Assembly (NCBI GenBank): GCA_002634385.1 | Contig: NSJL01000005.1 | Location: 62,001-126,000 of the forward strand | Length of the DNA: 64,000 nucleotides | DNA from: Nitrospira sp. | Lineage (GTDB): Bacteria > Nitrospirota > Thermodesulfovibrionia > Thermodesulfovibrionales > Dissulfurispiraceae | Direction: 5' to 3' | Shown here: positions 37,125 to 45,510 of the stretch, one piece after another | Numbering within the stretch: the first letter of the stretch is position 1 | Layout: each line of letters opens with the position of its first letter | Made by a program: the position numbers and the translations under genes | Notes under the pieces: generated by a model | What the model was told of the DNA's origin: nothing | Databases searched by the model: none | The model's input: only the letters and a program-made list of their open reading frames with translations

Positions 37125-37138
37125 GAGACACAATCTCA
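37124..37138. promoter_or_regulatory. TGAGA-N5-TCTCA operator candidate
   Basis: A perfect 5-bp inverted repeat immediately downstream of and overlapping the -10, where a repressor would block transcription. Its 15-base 7-1-7 layout resembles Fur-family boxes, but only 9 of 14 informative positions match the classical Fur core. Identical at 55939-55953. Confidence 0.6.
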
Positions 37139-37158
37139 AAAAAAGGGGAGGTGAGAGG

Positions 37159-37617
37159 ATGAAAAGAATGCATTGGCTATTCAGCACGGCGTTGGCAATC
37201 GGGTTGTGTGCTTCGGGTGTATGGGCGGAAGAGGTGACCTACAGGACTCATATCAAACCGGTTTTCGATGCGAAATGTGCCGGATGCCATGGAAAGGACG
37301 CCGCTCCCGAGTATTATGCCTTTAAAGAGGAGAAGGAGAAGTGGCTTTCCAAAGGGCAGGGCATGCGGATGGACACCTACAGCCATCTGGTCTATTACAC
37401 GGCCTGGCCGGATACGGGAGCCCTCATGAGGAGGCTGAACGACGGGAAGGGTACAAAGGACGGCAAACCGGGGAATATGTACCAGCATCTGGGAGCGACG
37501 GAAGAGGAGCGCCAGAAGAACCTCGCCCTTTTCAAGGCATGGGTCGGCAACTGGACACTGGTAAAGTGGCCTGAGATCACCAAAGAGGACATGAACGGCA
37601 TAAAAGTGAAATATTAA
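37159..37617 (+). CDS. Periplasmic c-type cytochrome, monohaem
   Basis: 152 residues. Sec signal 1-23 (ends VWAEE). A single haem-binding CAGCH follows in VFDAKCAGCHGKDA, with candidate axial Met residues in GMRMDTY. It ends in a charged tail. The arrangement resembles small cytochrome c proteins of Nitrospirota/Desulfobacterota electron chains. GAGGTGAGAGG precedes the ATG. It has its own promoter with an operator-like palindrome and a strong terminator, so it is transcribed mainly alone. Its place at the head of the iron island suggests a redox role in iron handling; that is inference. Confidence 0.85.
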   Translation: MKRMHWLFSTALAIGLCASGVWAEEVTYRTHIKPVFDAKCAGCHGKDAAPEYYAFKEEKEKWLSKGQGMRMDTYSHLVYYTAWPDTGALMRRLNDGKGTKDGKPGNMYQHLGATEEERQKNLALFKAWVGNWTLVKWPEITKEDMNGIKVKY

Positions 37618-37626
37618 TTCGGCAAG

Positions 37627-37657
37627 GGATGGAAACAGCTGCTTCCATCCTTTTTTT
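37627..37657 (+). terminator. Intrinsic terminator after cytochrome c
   Basis: GGATGGAA (37627-37634) pairs perfectly with TTCCATCC (37643-37650) and is followed by seven T. It lies 10 bases after the stop. Confidence 0.9.
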
Positions 37658-37707
37658 GTCTCTGATGAAATTAGGTCTCATTATCTATAAAAAACAGGAG
37701 ATACCCT

Positions 37708-38016
37708 ATGTGTGTTGCGTTGATCGGCGGAATGGACAGGCTGGAGAAGCACTACCGGAGTGAGGCGGAGAAGTTCGGGATAGAGCTGAAGGTGTTCAGC
37801 GGAGCCCATACGAACATGGCGGCAGGGATCAAAAACGTGGATGCCATGGTCATCTTCACAAATAAAATCTCCCACCGGGTGAAGAGGGAGGTGATGAACA
37901 TAGCGAAAGCGAAGGGGATCCCGGTGAAGATGTACCACTCCTGCGGCGTCTGCACACTGAGGGATTGTTTCCATTGTCTGAAGAATGACCGGCAGAAAAA
38001 CGGCGGGGAGGTATAG
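37708..38016 (+). CDS. DUF2325 family protein
   Basis: 102 residues. The N-terminus CVALIGGMDRLEKHYRSEAEKFGIEL and the central VDAMVIFTNKISH are typical of DUF2325, a Rossmann-like small domain. The C-terminus carries four cysteines in SCGVCTLRDCFHC, suggesting a metal or redox site. An AGGAGATACCCT ribosome region lies before the ATG. It sits between the cytochrome and porin genes of the iron island. No biochemical role is established for the family that I know of. Confidence 0.8.
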   Translation: MCVALIGGMDRLEKHYRSEAEKFGIELKVFSGAHTNMAAGIKNVDAMVIFTNKISHRVKREVMNIAKAKGIPVKMYHSCGVCTLRDCFHCLKNDRQKNGGEV

Positions 38017-38144
38017 GTGTCACTCGTTTCCGGGGTTACCTCCCCGTATTCGTTGTGAGCGCTTCTCGTGCACTTTTGTGAAAAAGCCGGATACCGAGAG
38101 CAGTTTTACTGCAGCCTTTATAAAATGGAAAGGGGAGGAGTACA

Positions 38145-39470
38145 GTGAAAAAGCTTCTTGCATCAGTGTTGTTGTTGTTCCTGGTCAGCAGTGCAGCTTC
38201 CGCGCAGACTTCCGATGAAAGGATCAAGCAATTGGAGAGTCTGCTCCAGAATGTTCAGGAGGAGCTGAGAAGTTTGAAGGACGAGCAGAAGAAACAGGGA
38301 GCAAAAATCGAGGAGGCCGGTGTCCTGAAGGAGGAGATGCGGAAGCTCAGGCTGGACGTTGCGATGCCGGAAATAGAGTACAAGTCGTATGCGGGTCTTG
38401 GTCCTGCAGCGTCCAAAATCTATTACACCCCCCGCGGTCTGTCCATAGGCGGATACGGGGAAATAGTATATTCGAACTACTTTCACAGCTCGAAAACGGA
38501 TAAGGGCGACGTTTACCGTTTTATTCCGTATTTCGGGTATAAATTTTCCGACAAGATCCTGATGAATGCCGAAGTGGAGTTCGAGCACGGAGGCAATGAT
38601 ATCTCGGTAGAGTTCGTTTACCTCGATTTCATGCTCGATCCAAGATTCAATATAAGACCAGGCCTGATCCTGGTACCGATAAGCAGGACCAACGAATACC
38701 ACGAACCGACAGTATTTTATGGTACATTTCGTCCCGATGTGGAAAGTCAGGTAATACCGACTACCTGGAGGGAGCTTGGCGTGATGGCGTACGGAGACCT
38801 CGGCAAGGGCTTTTCATACAAGGCAGCCCTTATAAATGGTCTAAAGACCGACAACATCAGCGATTGGATCAGGAGTGGAAGGCAGAATGGCAAGGAGTCG
38901 AACTACAACAAGTTTGCCGGCGTAGTACGGCTCGACTACTCCGGTGTCCCCGGCCTTGTCGTTGGAGGTTCCGCCTATTACGGAGGCGCCGAGAACAAGG
39001 GGGGCGGATCGGAAAGGGGTACCGAGAAAGCGAACATCGGTCTCTATGTCCTTGAAGCCCAGTACCAGACTGGAAATGCCTTTGTCAAGGGCCTCTATGC
39101 TTTCGGGGACGCATCGGGGAATGAGGCGTATGAAAAAGCCGGAAGGGCAAAACAGGTGTATGGCTGGTATGCGGAGACGGGATATAATATTTTCCCGCAT
39201 ATCAGACCGGAAAGCGTAATGTCTCTGACTCCCTTTGCCCGCTACGAACGGTACAACCTGAACGACGAGGTCTTCACCGGAAGCCCCAATGAGTCGAAGG
39301 ACAGGGAAGTGTTCACCGTAGGCCTCGATTTCAAGCCGCATCCCCAGATCGTGATCAAGGCGGACTACCAGATGAGGGACACTGAGTCCAGCCTGCCCGA
39401 AGGCAAGGGGACAGGGTTTGACGAGAACAAGATAAACCAGTTCAATGTAGGACTCGGGTTCATATTCTAG
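38145..39470 (+). CDS. Outer-membrane porin with N-terminal coiled coil
   Basis: 441 residues. Signal peptide 1-20 (SSAASAQ), then a short coiled coil (DERIKQLESLLQNVQEELRSL) as in trimeric porins with a periplasmic stalk, then alternating aromatic beta strands and a C-terminal Phe (NVGLGFIF), the signal recognised by BamA. GTG start with GGGGAGGAG upstream. It belongs to the general class of coiled-coil-bearing porins. The transported substrate is unknown; the context suggests iron or its chelates. Confidence 0.83.
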   Translation: MKKLLASVLLLFLVSSAASAQTSDERIKQLESLLQNVQEELRSLKDEQKKQGAKIEEAGVLKEEMRKLRLDVAMPEIEYKSYAGLGPAASKIYYTPRGLSIGGYGEIVYSNYFHSSKTDKGDVYRFIPYFGYKFSDKILMNAEVEFEHGGNDISVEFVYLDFMLDPRFNIRPGLILVPISRTNEYHEPTVFYGTFRPDVESQVIPTTWRELGVMAYGDLGKGFSYKAALINGLKTDNISDWIRSGRQNGKESNYNKFAGVVRLDYSGVPGLVVGGSAYYGGAENKGGGSERGTEKANIGLYVLEAQYQTGNAFVKGLYAFGDASGNEAYEKAGRAKQVYGWYAETGYNIFPHIRPESVMSLTPFARYERYNLNDEVFTGSPNESKDREVFTVGLDFKPHPQIVIKADYQMRDTESSLPEGKGTGFDENKINQFNVGLGFIF

Positions 39471-39489
39471 TTCGAGCGGTACTGTGCGG

Positions 39490-39532
39490 CTGTTCCCGGT
39501 GTGCATACCGTCTTTGAGCGCGCCGGGAACAG
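39490..39532. repeat. 10-bp perfect inverted repeat between porin and FMN-binding genes
   Basis: CTGTTCCCGG (39490-39499) and CCGGGAACAG (39523-39532), loop of 23 bases. No T run follows, so it more likely stabilises the porin message or attenuates read-through than terminates fully. Confidence 0.5.
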
Positions 39533-39573
39533 TCCCGACGGAAAAAGAAAAGGATTGATGAAGAGGCGTGGAC

Positions 39574-40143
39574 ATGAGACTGAAAATATCTTTGCTGGTA
39601 GTGTTCTGCTCTCTCTTGCTTTTGCAGGGTACAAAGGCTCACGCAGTGATCCTGAAGAAGCCTGAAGATGCCCTCAAGGGAGTATTCAGGAATGCGGCGA
39701 TAGAGGTGAAGAATATCATCCTGCGTCCCGAACAGGTCGCGGAGATCGAGAAGATTTCGGGAATGCGGCAAAACGAGAGACTGGTGTCTTTTTATGAAGC
39801 AAAGCGGGACAATAAGATTGTAGGATATGCTTTTATTGAAAGCCACATCGTAAGGACAAAGCCCGAGACGCTGCTCTATTCCCTGCACCCTGACGGCAGC
39901 ATCGACAGAATTGAAGTGCTCTCCTTTAATGAGCCTATGGAATATTTGCCCCAGGACCGGTGGCTGGGGCTCTTCAAGGATAAATCCATCGACAGAGACC
40001 CTATACGGCTCAGGCGTGATATTTCCGGCATAACAGGGGCTACTCTTACTGCAAAAGCCATAACGGATGGCTCCAGAAGGGTGCTTGCCATCTGGAAGGT
40101 GCTTTTCGGAGGCCAGGATGAAATTCTTCGTAAAGGGAAATAA
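39574..40143 (+). CDS. FMN-binding domain protein, exported
   Basis: 189 residues. Signal peptide about 1-24 (ends KAHAV). The C-terminal part is an FMN_bind domain: GYAFIESHIVRTK, then SGITGATLTAKAITDGSRRVL. The TGAT motif matches the site where ApbE-type transferases attach FMN covalently to Thr in RnfG/NqrC-like proteins. The ATG at 39574 has GAGG seven bases upstream; the GTG six bases earlier does not. The next gene, an integral membrane protein, overlaps by 26 bases. A periplasmic flavoprotein passing electrons is inferred, possibly for ferric reduction. Confidence 0.85.
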   Translation: MRLKISLLVVFCSLLLLQGTKAHAVILKKPEDALKGVFRNAAIEVKNIILRPEQVAEIEKISGMRQNERLVSFYEAKRDNKIVGYAFIESHIVRTKPETLLYSLHPDGSIDRIEVLSFNEPMEYLPQDRWLGLFKDKSIDRDPIRLRRDISGITGATLTAKAITDGSRRVLAIWKVLFGGQDEILRKGK

Positions 40144-41053
40144 CGGCAGGGACCGGGTCCTTTCACGGGTACTCTGGTGCTATCTTCTCTTTATCTTTTT
40201 CTATTGGGCAGGCGGATTCGTTTCCTTCTATGATAGATTTTCTTTCTCTCCGGAGGGGGTGGCAAGATATTTCTTCGGAGCTCCCGAATTCCCCGAGATC
40301 ATATCCCTGGCGCAACTGACGCAGGACAGTCACATACAGATCGTTACTATCGGCATTCTGCTGCTCACCCTTTCCGCCCTTATCCTCGATAATGGCTCCC
40401 CGGCAGCTTTGAAATCTTTCCTGGCGGTGTTTTCCTTCATCTCGGCTGTCCTTGAGATTGCGTCAGGATACTTGGTGTATTATTTAGGGCGCGATTACGC
40501 CTTTATCAGGCTTGTATCCTTTTTTCTCTTTCAAACGGTACTGCTCTGCATGCTTGCACTAGCCGCAGTGAATCTGCTGAAAAAAGAGCGCGGGGCGGAT
40601 AAGGGGGATGCCCCGCGCCCCAACTGGTGGAGCTCCATTGTGGTGCCTTTTGCTTTTTTCAATGTGCTTTTCGTACTTGTCACCTCGTTTTTCTTCATCG
40701 AAAAGATCGGCAAGACCCCCACGGATGTCTTCCTCTATTACCATGGAGATGTATCGAAGTTTACCCGTCCGAAAACTTTTTCAGGCCTGTTCGAGATCTC
40801 CTATGCACACTTTCTTTCGGTTCCCCTCTATCTGGCTGCGCTCCTTCACTTTCTCTCTTTCACCCGTTTCAGGGGAAAGGCCGTGCTTGCCTTTTTTGTT
40901 ATGTTTTCAGCGGTGGCCGATATTATGGCGGGCTACTTTGTTCGTTTCCTCTCCGCAGACGTGTCCTCTATGAAGTTTTTGACGTTCTGGGTCCTGGAAA
41001 TCTCACTGATTGTAACATCACTTGTACTTTTGCGTCATCCGGTTGATGCCTGA
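40118..41053 (+). CDS. Polytopic membrane protein (about eight helices)
   Basis: 311 residues with about eight hydrophobic segments, in two related halves: residues about 10-160 and 185-310 each contain a long periplasmic-type loop (YDRFSFSPEGVARYFFG; YYHGDVSKFTRPKTFSG) followed by three helices starting at IISLAQLTQDSHIQIVTIG and LFEISYAHFLSVPLYLAALLH. Each half has conserved His residues inside helices, possible haem or metal ligands. It overlaps the FMN-binding gene and probably forms a complex with it. I do not recognise the family; a membrane electron-transfer module is the best guess. Confidence 0.75.
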   Translation: MKFFVKGNNGRDRVLSRVLWCYLLFIFFYWAGGFVSFYDRFSFSPEGVARYFFGAPEFPEIISLAQLTQDSHIQIVTIGILLLTLSALILDNGSPAALKSFLAVFSFISAVLEIASGYLVYYLGRDYAFIRLVSFFLFQTVLLCMLALAAVNLLKKERGADKGDAPRPNWWSSIVVPFAFFNVLFVLVTSFFFIEKIGKTPTDVFLYYHGDVSKFTRPKTFSGLFEISYAHFLSVPLYLAALLHFLSFTRFRGKAVLAFFVMFSAVADIMAGYFVRFLSADVSSMKFLTFWVLEISLIVTSLVLLRHPVDA

Positions 41054-41058
41054 CAGGT

Positions 41059-41193
41059 ATGGACGTTGTAATCGTTTCTTCCATTCTTCTGGTATGGCTC
41101 ATCGAAAAGTACGTAAAAGTAGTTTTTTTCGAGGAGAAAGTGCCGGAGTTCCAAAGATTCAGAAGATGGGGGCTTCTTGACAAGGGTAAGTAG
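41059..41193 (+). CDS. 44-residue single-pass membrane protein
   Basis: A short frame starting six bases after the polytopic membrane gene. It begins MDVVIVSSILLVWLIEKYVK, so one transmembrane helix is followed by a charged cytosolic tail (EEKVPEFQRFRRWGLLDKGK). GACAGGT precedes the ATG. The tight spacing within an apparent operon supports coding. It may be an assembly subunit of the FMN-binding/membrane complex. No family recognised. Confidence 0.5.
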   Translation: MDVVIVSSILLVWLIEKYVKVVFFEEKVPEFQRFRRWGLLDKGK

Positions 41194-41252
41194 ATCGTTT
41201 GCAGGGAGGTCTCTTTGAGACCAAAATTTGTTGCTTAAGGAGATATGATGTT

Positions 41253-42569
41253 ATGAGAAAAGTATTCATCGTTTTTGTTTTTGCCCTCATGCTGCCTGTT
41301 TCTGCCGCGCACGCAGGAGAGGGCGATGCCATCCTGACAATCCTGCTGAAGAAGGGAATTATTAACGAGCAAGAGTACAGGGCCATAAAAGAAGAGCTGA
41401 AAGCTGGTGAAGAGGAGAAGAAGGTACAGCTGAATACAGAAATAGCTGAAGCGATCGAGTATAACAAGCCGGAGGAGAAAGAGGAAGGGTGGACGGACAG
41501 GATCAATCTTTCCGGTCTCCTGGAGGGGGAATACCGCTGGAGAAAACGCAGCGATATTTCGAACCGGAATTCCGGTTCCGCATCGGACCTCTACCTGAGG
41601 AGATTTGAACTGGGTCTTGAGGCGCAACTGACGGACTGGATGAAGGCGGGTGCGGTTCTGAATTCCGAATGGATCGGTGACGAGGTGAATAGCGGTGATG
41701 AAAAGATCACCGTAGATGAAGCGACAATCACTTTGCAGAAGGAGGACTTTCCTCTTTATCTTGTCCTGGGAAAGAGGACGCAGCCTTTCGGTGTCTTCGA
41801 GAATCACCTCGTGACCGACCCGATGACGCAGGATGCCTACGAGACGAAAAGGGTAGGTGTCTCTCTTGGAGTGACCGGGCCGTTGGGACTTGATGTGTCG
41901 GCAACCCTTTATAAAGGCGAAGAGCAGATGGACCACCTTGTCGATTCCGGGCTGCTTGAGGTCGCCAGAACAGGCGCACCTATGGACGATGTGACCTCGT
42001 ATATTCTCTCCGCCTCTGTTTCTCCGCTGGAAGACCATTTGATGTTCTTTCTCAGCTATCTGTCCGAGCCCGGACGGGGGAAGAGAAACAGCACGGTAAA
42101 TGTAGGTTTAAGTGCTGCAGTGCCCGGTCTTGAGGGACTCAGGCTCGAAGGTGAGTATATGAAGGCACTCGAGAGAGAGACATTCGAGGGGCTCGGTGAG
42201 ACATTCAAGGAAGGGGTCTTCTCTGTAACAGCGGCATACTTATTCAATCATAGTGAGGGACATGAAGATATCGGAGGAGCGACACTGTTTGAGAGGGTGA
42301 CCCATCTGTTCGAGGAGCCCATGGAGCTTGCTTTCAGGTATGAGCGTTTCGACGATGACGATCTGGCGGAGAAGACAGCTTCCTGGTCGGCGAGAAACAG
42401 GTACAGCCTGGGCGTGAGATACCCGATCTACAAGGATGAAGAGAGGGGGTTGACGGCATTTATCGCCACTGAGTACAGATATACGGACTACCGGCTCCAC
42501 AGCAGTCTGACGGATATGAGGGCCGACGACAATAAAGAGCTGTATCTGAAGCTCGGAGTGGGGTTCTAA
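41253..42569 (+). CDS. LbtU-like siderophore porin family protein
   Basis: 438 residues. Signal peptide about 1-22 (SAAHAGE). A coiled-coil region with KKGIINEQEYRAIKEEL follows, and then a beta-barrel with INLSGLLEGEYRW, LEAQLTDWMKAGAVLNSEW, VDEATITL and LVLGKRTQPFGVFENHLVTDP. The last series (acidic VDEATI strand, then a G-x-PFG-x-F-E-x-N loop) is the hallmark of LbtU family outer-membrane porins, reported in Legionella for legiobactin uptake. The C-terminus is GVGF. The ATG at 41253 has AAGGAG ten bases upstream. Siderophore or iron uptake without a TonB-dependent plug domain is inferred. Confidence 0.78.
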   Translation: MRKVFIVFVFALMLPVSAAHAGEGDAILTILLKKGIINEQEYRAIKEELKAGEEEKKVQLNTEIAEAIEYNKPEEKEEGWTDRINLSGLLEGEYRWRKRSDISNRNSGSASDLYLRRFELGLEAQLTDWMKAGAVLNSEWIGDEVNSGDEKITVDEATITLQKEDFPLYLVLGKRTQPFGVFENHLVTDPMTQDAYETKRVGVSLGVTGPLGLDVSATLYKGEEQMDHLVDSGLLEVARTGAPMDDVTSYILSASVSPLEDHLMFFLSYLSEPGRGKRNSTVNVGLSAAVPGLEGLRLEGEYMKALERETFEGLGETFKEGVFSVTAAYLFNHSEGHEDIGGATLFERVTHLFEEPMELAFRYERFDDDDLAEKTASWSARNRYSLGVRYPIYKDEERGLTAFIATEYRYTDYRLHSSLTDMRADDNKELYLKLGVGF

Positions 42570-42615
42570 GCGAGTTGCGAAGCGGAAGGACTACGACCGG
42601 CCCTGATTCCGTGCG

Positions 42616-42675
42616 GGGACCGGTCACCGGTCCCGGGAGGGAACGGTATCTCTTCTGGTTTTTGCCGGAGATACC
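42616..42675 (+). promoter_or_regulatory. Two hairpins in the FTR1 leader
   Basis: GGGACCGGT-C-ACCGGTCCC (42616-42634) is a perfect palindrome, and GGTATCTC (42645-42652) pairs with GAGATACC (42668-42675). Both lie in the 164-base gap before the FTR1 gene. They may end the upstream message, form an attenuator, or protect the mRNA; no known riboswitch consensus is recognised. Confidence 0.45.
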
Positions 42676-42733
42676 TACGCGCTGGAGAGGGTAGAGACAT
42701 TGCGTGTGAAAAAAGAAGGTTTTGGGGGAAGAT

Positions 42734-44704
42734 ATGGGAAGAGCTGCGTCACTGATTAGAATCCTGAGTGTTATCCTGGCGTTGGCGCTGGCGGGTGCGA
42801 TCAACACGGCACAGGGCGAAGAGAAGCTCAATTACCGGAGCATGATCGATGAGGTGGGGAGCCTTTTGAATGAGGCGCTGAGCCTGTATAAAAAGGGGAA
42901 TAGCGGGGAGGCGAAACAAAAGGCCCAGGCAGCGTATTTCGAAGTGTATGAAAATCTCGAAGGCCCCATCCGCATAAATATTTCCGCGAAGAAGAATGTC
43001 GAACTCGAGGAAGAGTTTATCGCTATCCGCACGATGATTGTGGCAGGAGAGCCGGCTGCGGCTGTCGAAAAGAGGATAAACGGGTTCATGTCCGAGCTCA
43101 GGTCTTTGATTCCTGAGCTGGAGGGCGGGGTCGAACTGGTTGCTGAAGCCTCGAACGATACGAAACAGCAGGGGAAGGATACGGGGAGCGGTGCGGGCGC
43201 GGAACCCATCGAGCCTGTCTGGCTCCAGGCCTTTGAGAACATCCGGTCCGGGCTCGGGAAAGCCCTCGACGCATACAGGAGGGGTGACCCGAAGAGGGCT
43301 GCGGAGCTTGTCATTCAGACCCAGTTTGACGAGTACAAGAACAGTCTTCTTGAGACGGCGGTCAGGCGTCATATCTCCCAAAAGAAGGATTTTGAGAACA
43401 ATGCCGGCTTTTCCGAGATAGCGGGCCTGATCCAGCGCGGGGACGCGCCGAACCAGGTCGAGACGCGGATATCCGGCCTTATAAAGGAGTTGAGAGCCGA
43501 CCTGCCGGGGCTCCCCGTTGTTGACCGGGCGGTTTCAAAGAAGCTGGCGGAAAGGTCCGCAGCAAAAGAAGAGCCCGAAAAGGATTGGTCAAGGGTAACG
43601 GCCGACCTTTTCAGGGAGATCGACAAGGCGATAGCCCTTTATGAGAAAGGCGAGACGAAGAATGCCGTGAGCCTCATGCAGGACACCTATTTCGATGTCT
43701 TCGAGGCGAGCGGCATGGAAGCGAAGATCGGCGCGAGGGACCCGGATTTCAAGGCAGCGCTTGAGGGGCATTTCAGCATGATCATAGGCCGGATGAAAAA
43801 AGGCGTGCCCGCCGGTGAGATGGAGGGCTCCCTCGCCGCTATGAGGACAGATTTCGAAAGGGCGGTTGCCCTGCTGGGAAAGGGCAAGGACTCGCCGGTG
43901 GCACTGTTCTTCTACTCACTCATGATCATCCTGCGTGAGGGGATCGAGGCAATACTCATTATAACTGCCATTATCGCCTATCTCGTGAAGACCGGCAACA
44001 ACGACAAGCTTCGGGCCATCTACAACGGCTGCATTTCCGCCCTTGTGTTGAGCGTCATCACGGCGGTCCTCGTGAAATGGGTCTTCAAGACATCTGCCGC
44101 GAGCCAGGAGGTGCTGGAAGGGGCGGCCATGCTCCTCGCCTCGGTGGTGCTTTTCAGCGTCAGTTACTGGCTGGTCGCGAAGGCTGAAGCGCAGAAATGG
44201 ATGGCGTATATAAAAGGGAAAGTGAGCGATTCCCTCAGCTCCGGCTCTCTCAAGGCGCTCTGGTTTGCAGCTTTCCTGGCAGTGTACCGGGAAGGGGCCG
44301 AAACAGTGCTCTTTTATCAGGCTCTCGCTTCCGGTTCGGCCGGCTCGGGGGTAACGGCAATAGCCGCGGGGTTTGTGCTCGGGTGCGTGTTGCTCGGCGT
44401 TCTGTATCTGGGGATGCGCTATGGAGCGGTGAAGCTTCCGATACGTCCGTTTTTCCTCTGCACCGGCGCGTTGCTCTACTACATGGCCTTTGTATTTGCC
44501 GGTAAGGGAATGATGGAGCTGATCGAAGGAAAGCTTTTTGAACCCTCGCTGATTTCATGGATACCTGTTGTTCCGTTTCTCGGGGTGTATCCCTATGTGC
44601 AAACGCTGATTCCGCAGCTCGTGATCATACTTGCTGCCGTAGCGGGGCTTGCAGTACTGGTAAAACGGAAAGGCGTTCCCGTAAAGGAGGCGCCGAACGG
44701 ATAA
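42734..44704 (+). CDS. FTR1-family iron permease with triple periplasmic repeat
   Basis: 656 residues. Signal peptide about 1-28. Residues about 35-390 hold three tandem copies of a 95-110-residue helical domain, each with a YKKG/YRRG/YEKG turn, a following YF/FDVYE-like helix, and a G-x-P-x-x-x-E-x-R/S stretch. Residues about 395-650 are the seven-helix FTR1 permease with the two REXXE iron motifs: REGIE near 400 and REGAE near 519. FTR1 proteins move Fe across the inner membrane, often with Fe(II) oxidation. Most bacterial fusions have one such domain. The start is ATG 42734 with GGGGGAA. It leads the P19-type uptake operon. Confidence 0.9.
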   Translation: MGRAASLIRILSVILALALAGAINTAQGEEKLNYRSMIDEVGSLLNEALSLYKKGNSGEAKQKAQAAYFEVYENLEGPIRINISAKKNVELEEEFIAIRTMIVAGEPAAAVEKRINGFMSELRSLIPELEGGVELVAEASNDTKQQGKDTGSGAGAEPIEPVWLQAFENIRSGLGKALDAYRRGDPKRAAELVIQTQFDEYKNSLLETAVRRHISQKKDFENNAGFSEIAGLIQRGDAPNQVETRISGLIKELRADLPGLPVVDRAVSKKLAERSAAKEEPEKDWSRVTADLFREIDKAIALYEKGETKNAVSLMQDTYFDVFEASGMEAKIGARDPDFKAALEGHFSMIIGRMKKGVPAGEMEGSLAAMRTDFERAVALLGKGKDSPVALFFYSLMIILREGIEAILIITAIIAYLVKTGNNDKLRAIYNGCISALVLSVITAVLVKWVFKTSAASQEVLEGAAMLLASVVLFSVSYWLVAKAEAQKWMAYIKGKVSDSLSSGSLKALWFAAFLAVYREGAETVLFYQALASGSAGSGVTAIAAGFVLGCVLLGVLYLGMRYGAVKLPIRPFFLCTGALLYYMAFVFAGKGMMELIEGKLFEPSLISWIPVVPFLGVYPYVQTLIPQLVIILAAVAGLAVLVKRKGVPVKEAPNG

Positions 44705-44783
44705 TCATCATACAAAGTGTTTAAGGGATGGCGTTGCAACCCGGGCATTGTCCCGGAGAACCAATCAGGAGGAGGTAGTTTAC

Positions 44784-45317
44784 GTGAAGAGAATGCTTGC
44801 AGGTTGTATGTTATTGGTTTTTTTGTCGGGGTTTTCGCTGGTTGCTTACGGAGCCGAGAAGATGAAGGAGTATCCGGCGGGTGAGGAGAAGGTGCTCAAT
44901 AAGATGAAAATCGCGGCGGTTTACCTGAAGCCCATCGATATGGAGCCCCGGGGCACGGACCTCCCTGCGTCACAGGCCGATATTCACCTTGAGGCGGACA
45001 TTCATGCCACGAAAGGGAACCCGAACGGTTTCGGTGCGGGAGAGTGGATACCGTACCTCACCGTTACCTACAAGCTGGAGAATCTCGATAATGGCCAGTC
45101 GAAGACAGGCAAGTTCATGCCGATGGTTGCAAAGGACGGACCCCACTATGGAGCCAACATCAAAATGATGGGCGCAGGCAATTATAAGGTTACCTACACC
45201 ATTGAGTCCCCGGAGAAGCAGGGCTTCGGCCGCCATACCGATGAGGCTTCCGGCGTCGGCAAATGGTTCCAGCCGTTTACGGTCGACTATACCTTCAAGT
45301 ATGTACCTCTTAAGTAA
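44784..45317 (+). CDS. P19/Tp34-family periplasmic iron-transport protein
   Basis: 177 residues. Signal peptide about 1-26. The mature sequence carries the family features: YLKPIDMEPRGTDLP near residue 50, ADIHLEADIHATKGNPNGFGAGEWIPYLTV-type strands, and MVAKDGPHYGANI with a conserved His. Family proteins (Campylobacter P19, Treponema Tp34, FetP) are dimers that bind Cu and Fe via His, Met and Glu and pass iron to an FTR1-type permease. GTG start with AGGAGGAGG eight bases upstream. The gene directly follows the FTR1 permease, matching the known pairing. Confidence 0.9.
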   Translation: MKRMLAGCMLLVFLSGFSLVAYGAEKMKEYPAGEEKVLNKMKIAAVYLKPIDMEPRGTDLPASQADIHLEADIHATKGNPNGFGAGEWIPYLTVTYKLENLDNGQSKTGKFMPMVAKDGPHYGANIKMMGAGNYKVTYTIESPEKQGFGRHTDEASGVGKWFQPFTVDYTFKYVPLK

Positions 45318-45340
45318 GGCTGTGTTTGAATTTTAAAATT

Positions 45341-45493
45341 ACCCTCTCCCCCGCCTTCCCCCAGGGGGGAGGGTAATTATGTAGGGGCGACCCTGTGTGG
45401 TCGCCCTGTATCATCCGGGCAGCCACACAGGGCTGCCCCTACCAAAAACATATTTCTCCCCCCTTGAGGGGCGGGGGAATATCGGGGGAGGGT
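45341..45493. repeat. Nested palindromic MITE-like element
   Basis: Two 26-base arms, 45381-45406 and 45417-45442, are reverse complements at 22 of 26 positions. Each arm is itself a hairpin (GGGCGACC-ctgtgt-GGTCGCCC and GGGCAGCC-acacag-GGCTGCCC). Outer C/G-rich tracts (45341-45370 and about 45456-45493) also pair. No coding. It is inserted between the P19 and DUF2318 genes. Confidence 0.75.
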
Positions 45494-45510
45494 GAAAGGC
45501 GGAGAAGAAA

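Noticed and set aside
41208-41222. GGTCTC-TTT-GAGACC palindrome as a third copy of the iron operator
   Set aside because: The half-sites are in the opposite order to TGAGA-N5-TCTCA and no -35/-10 pair is attached, so it is not the same element.
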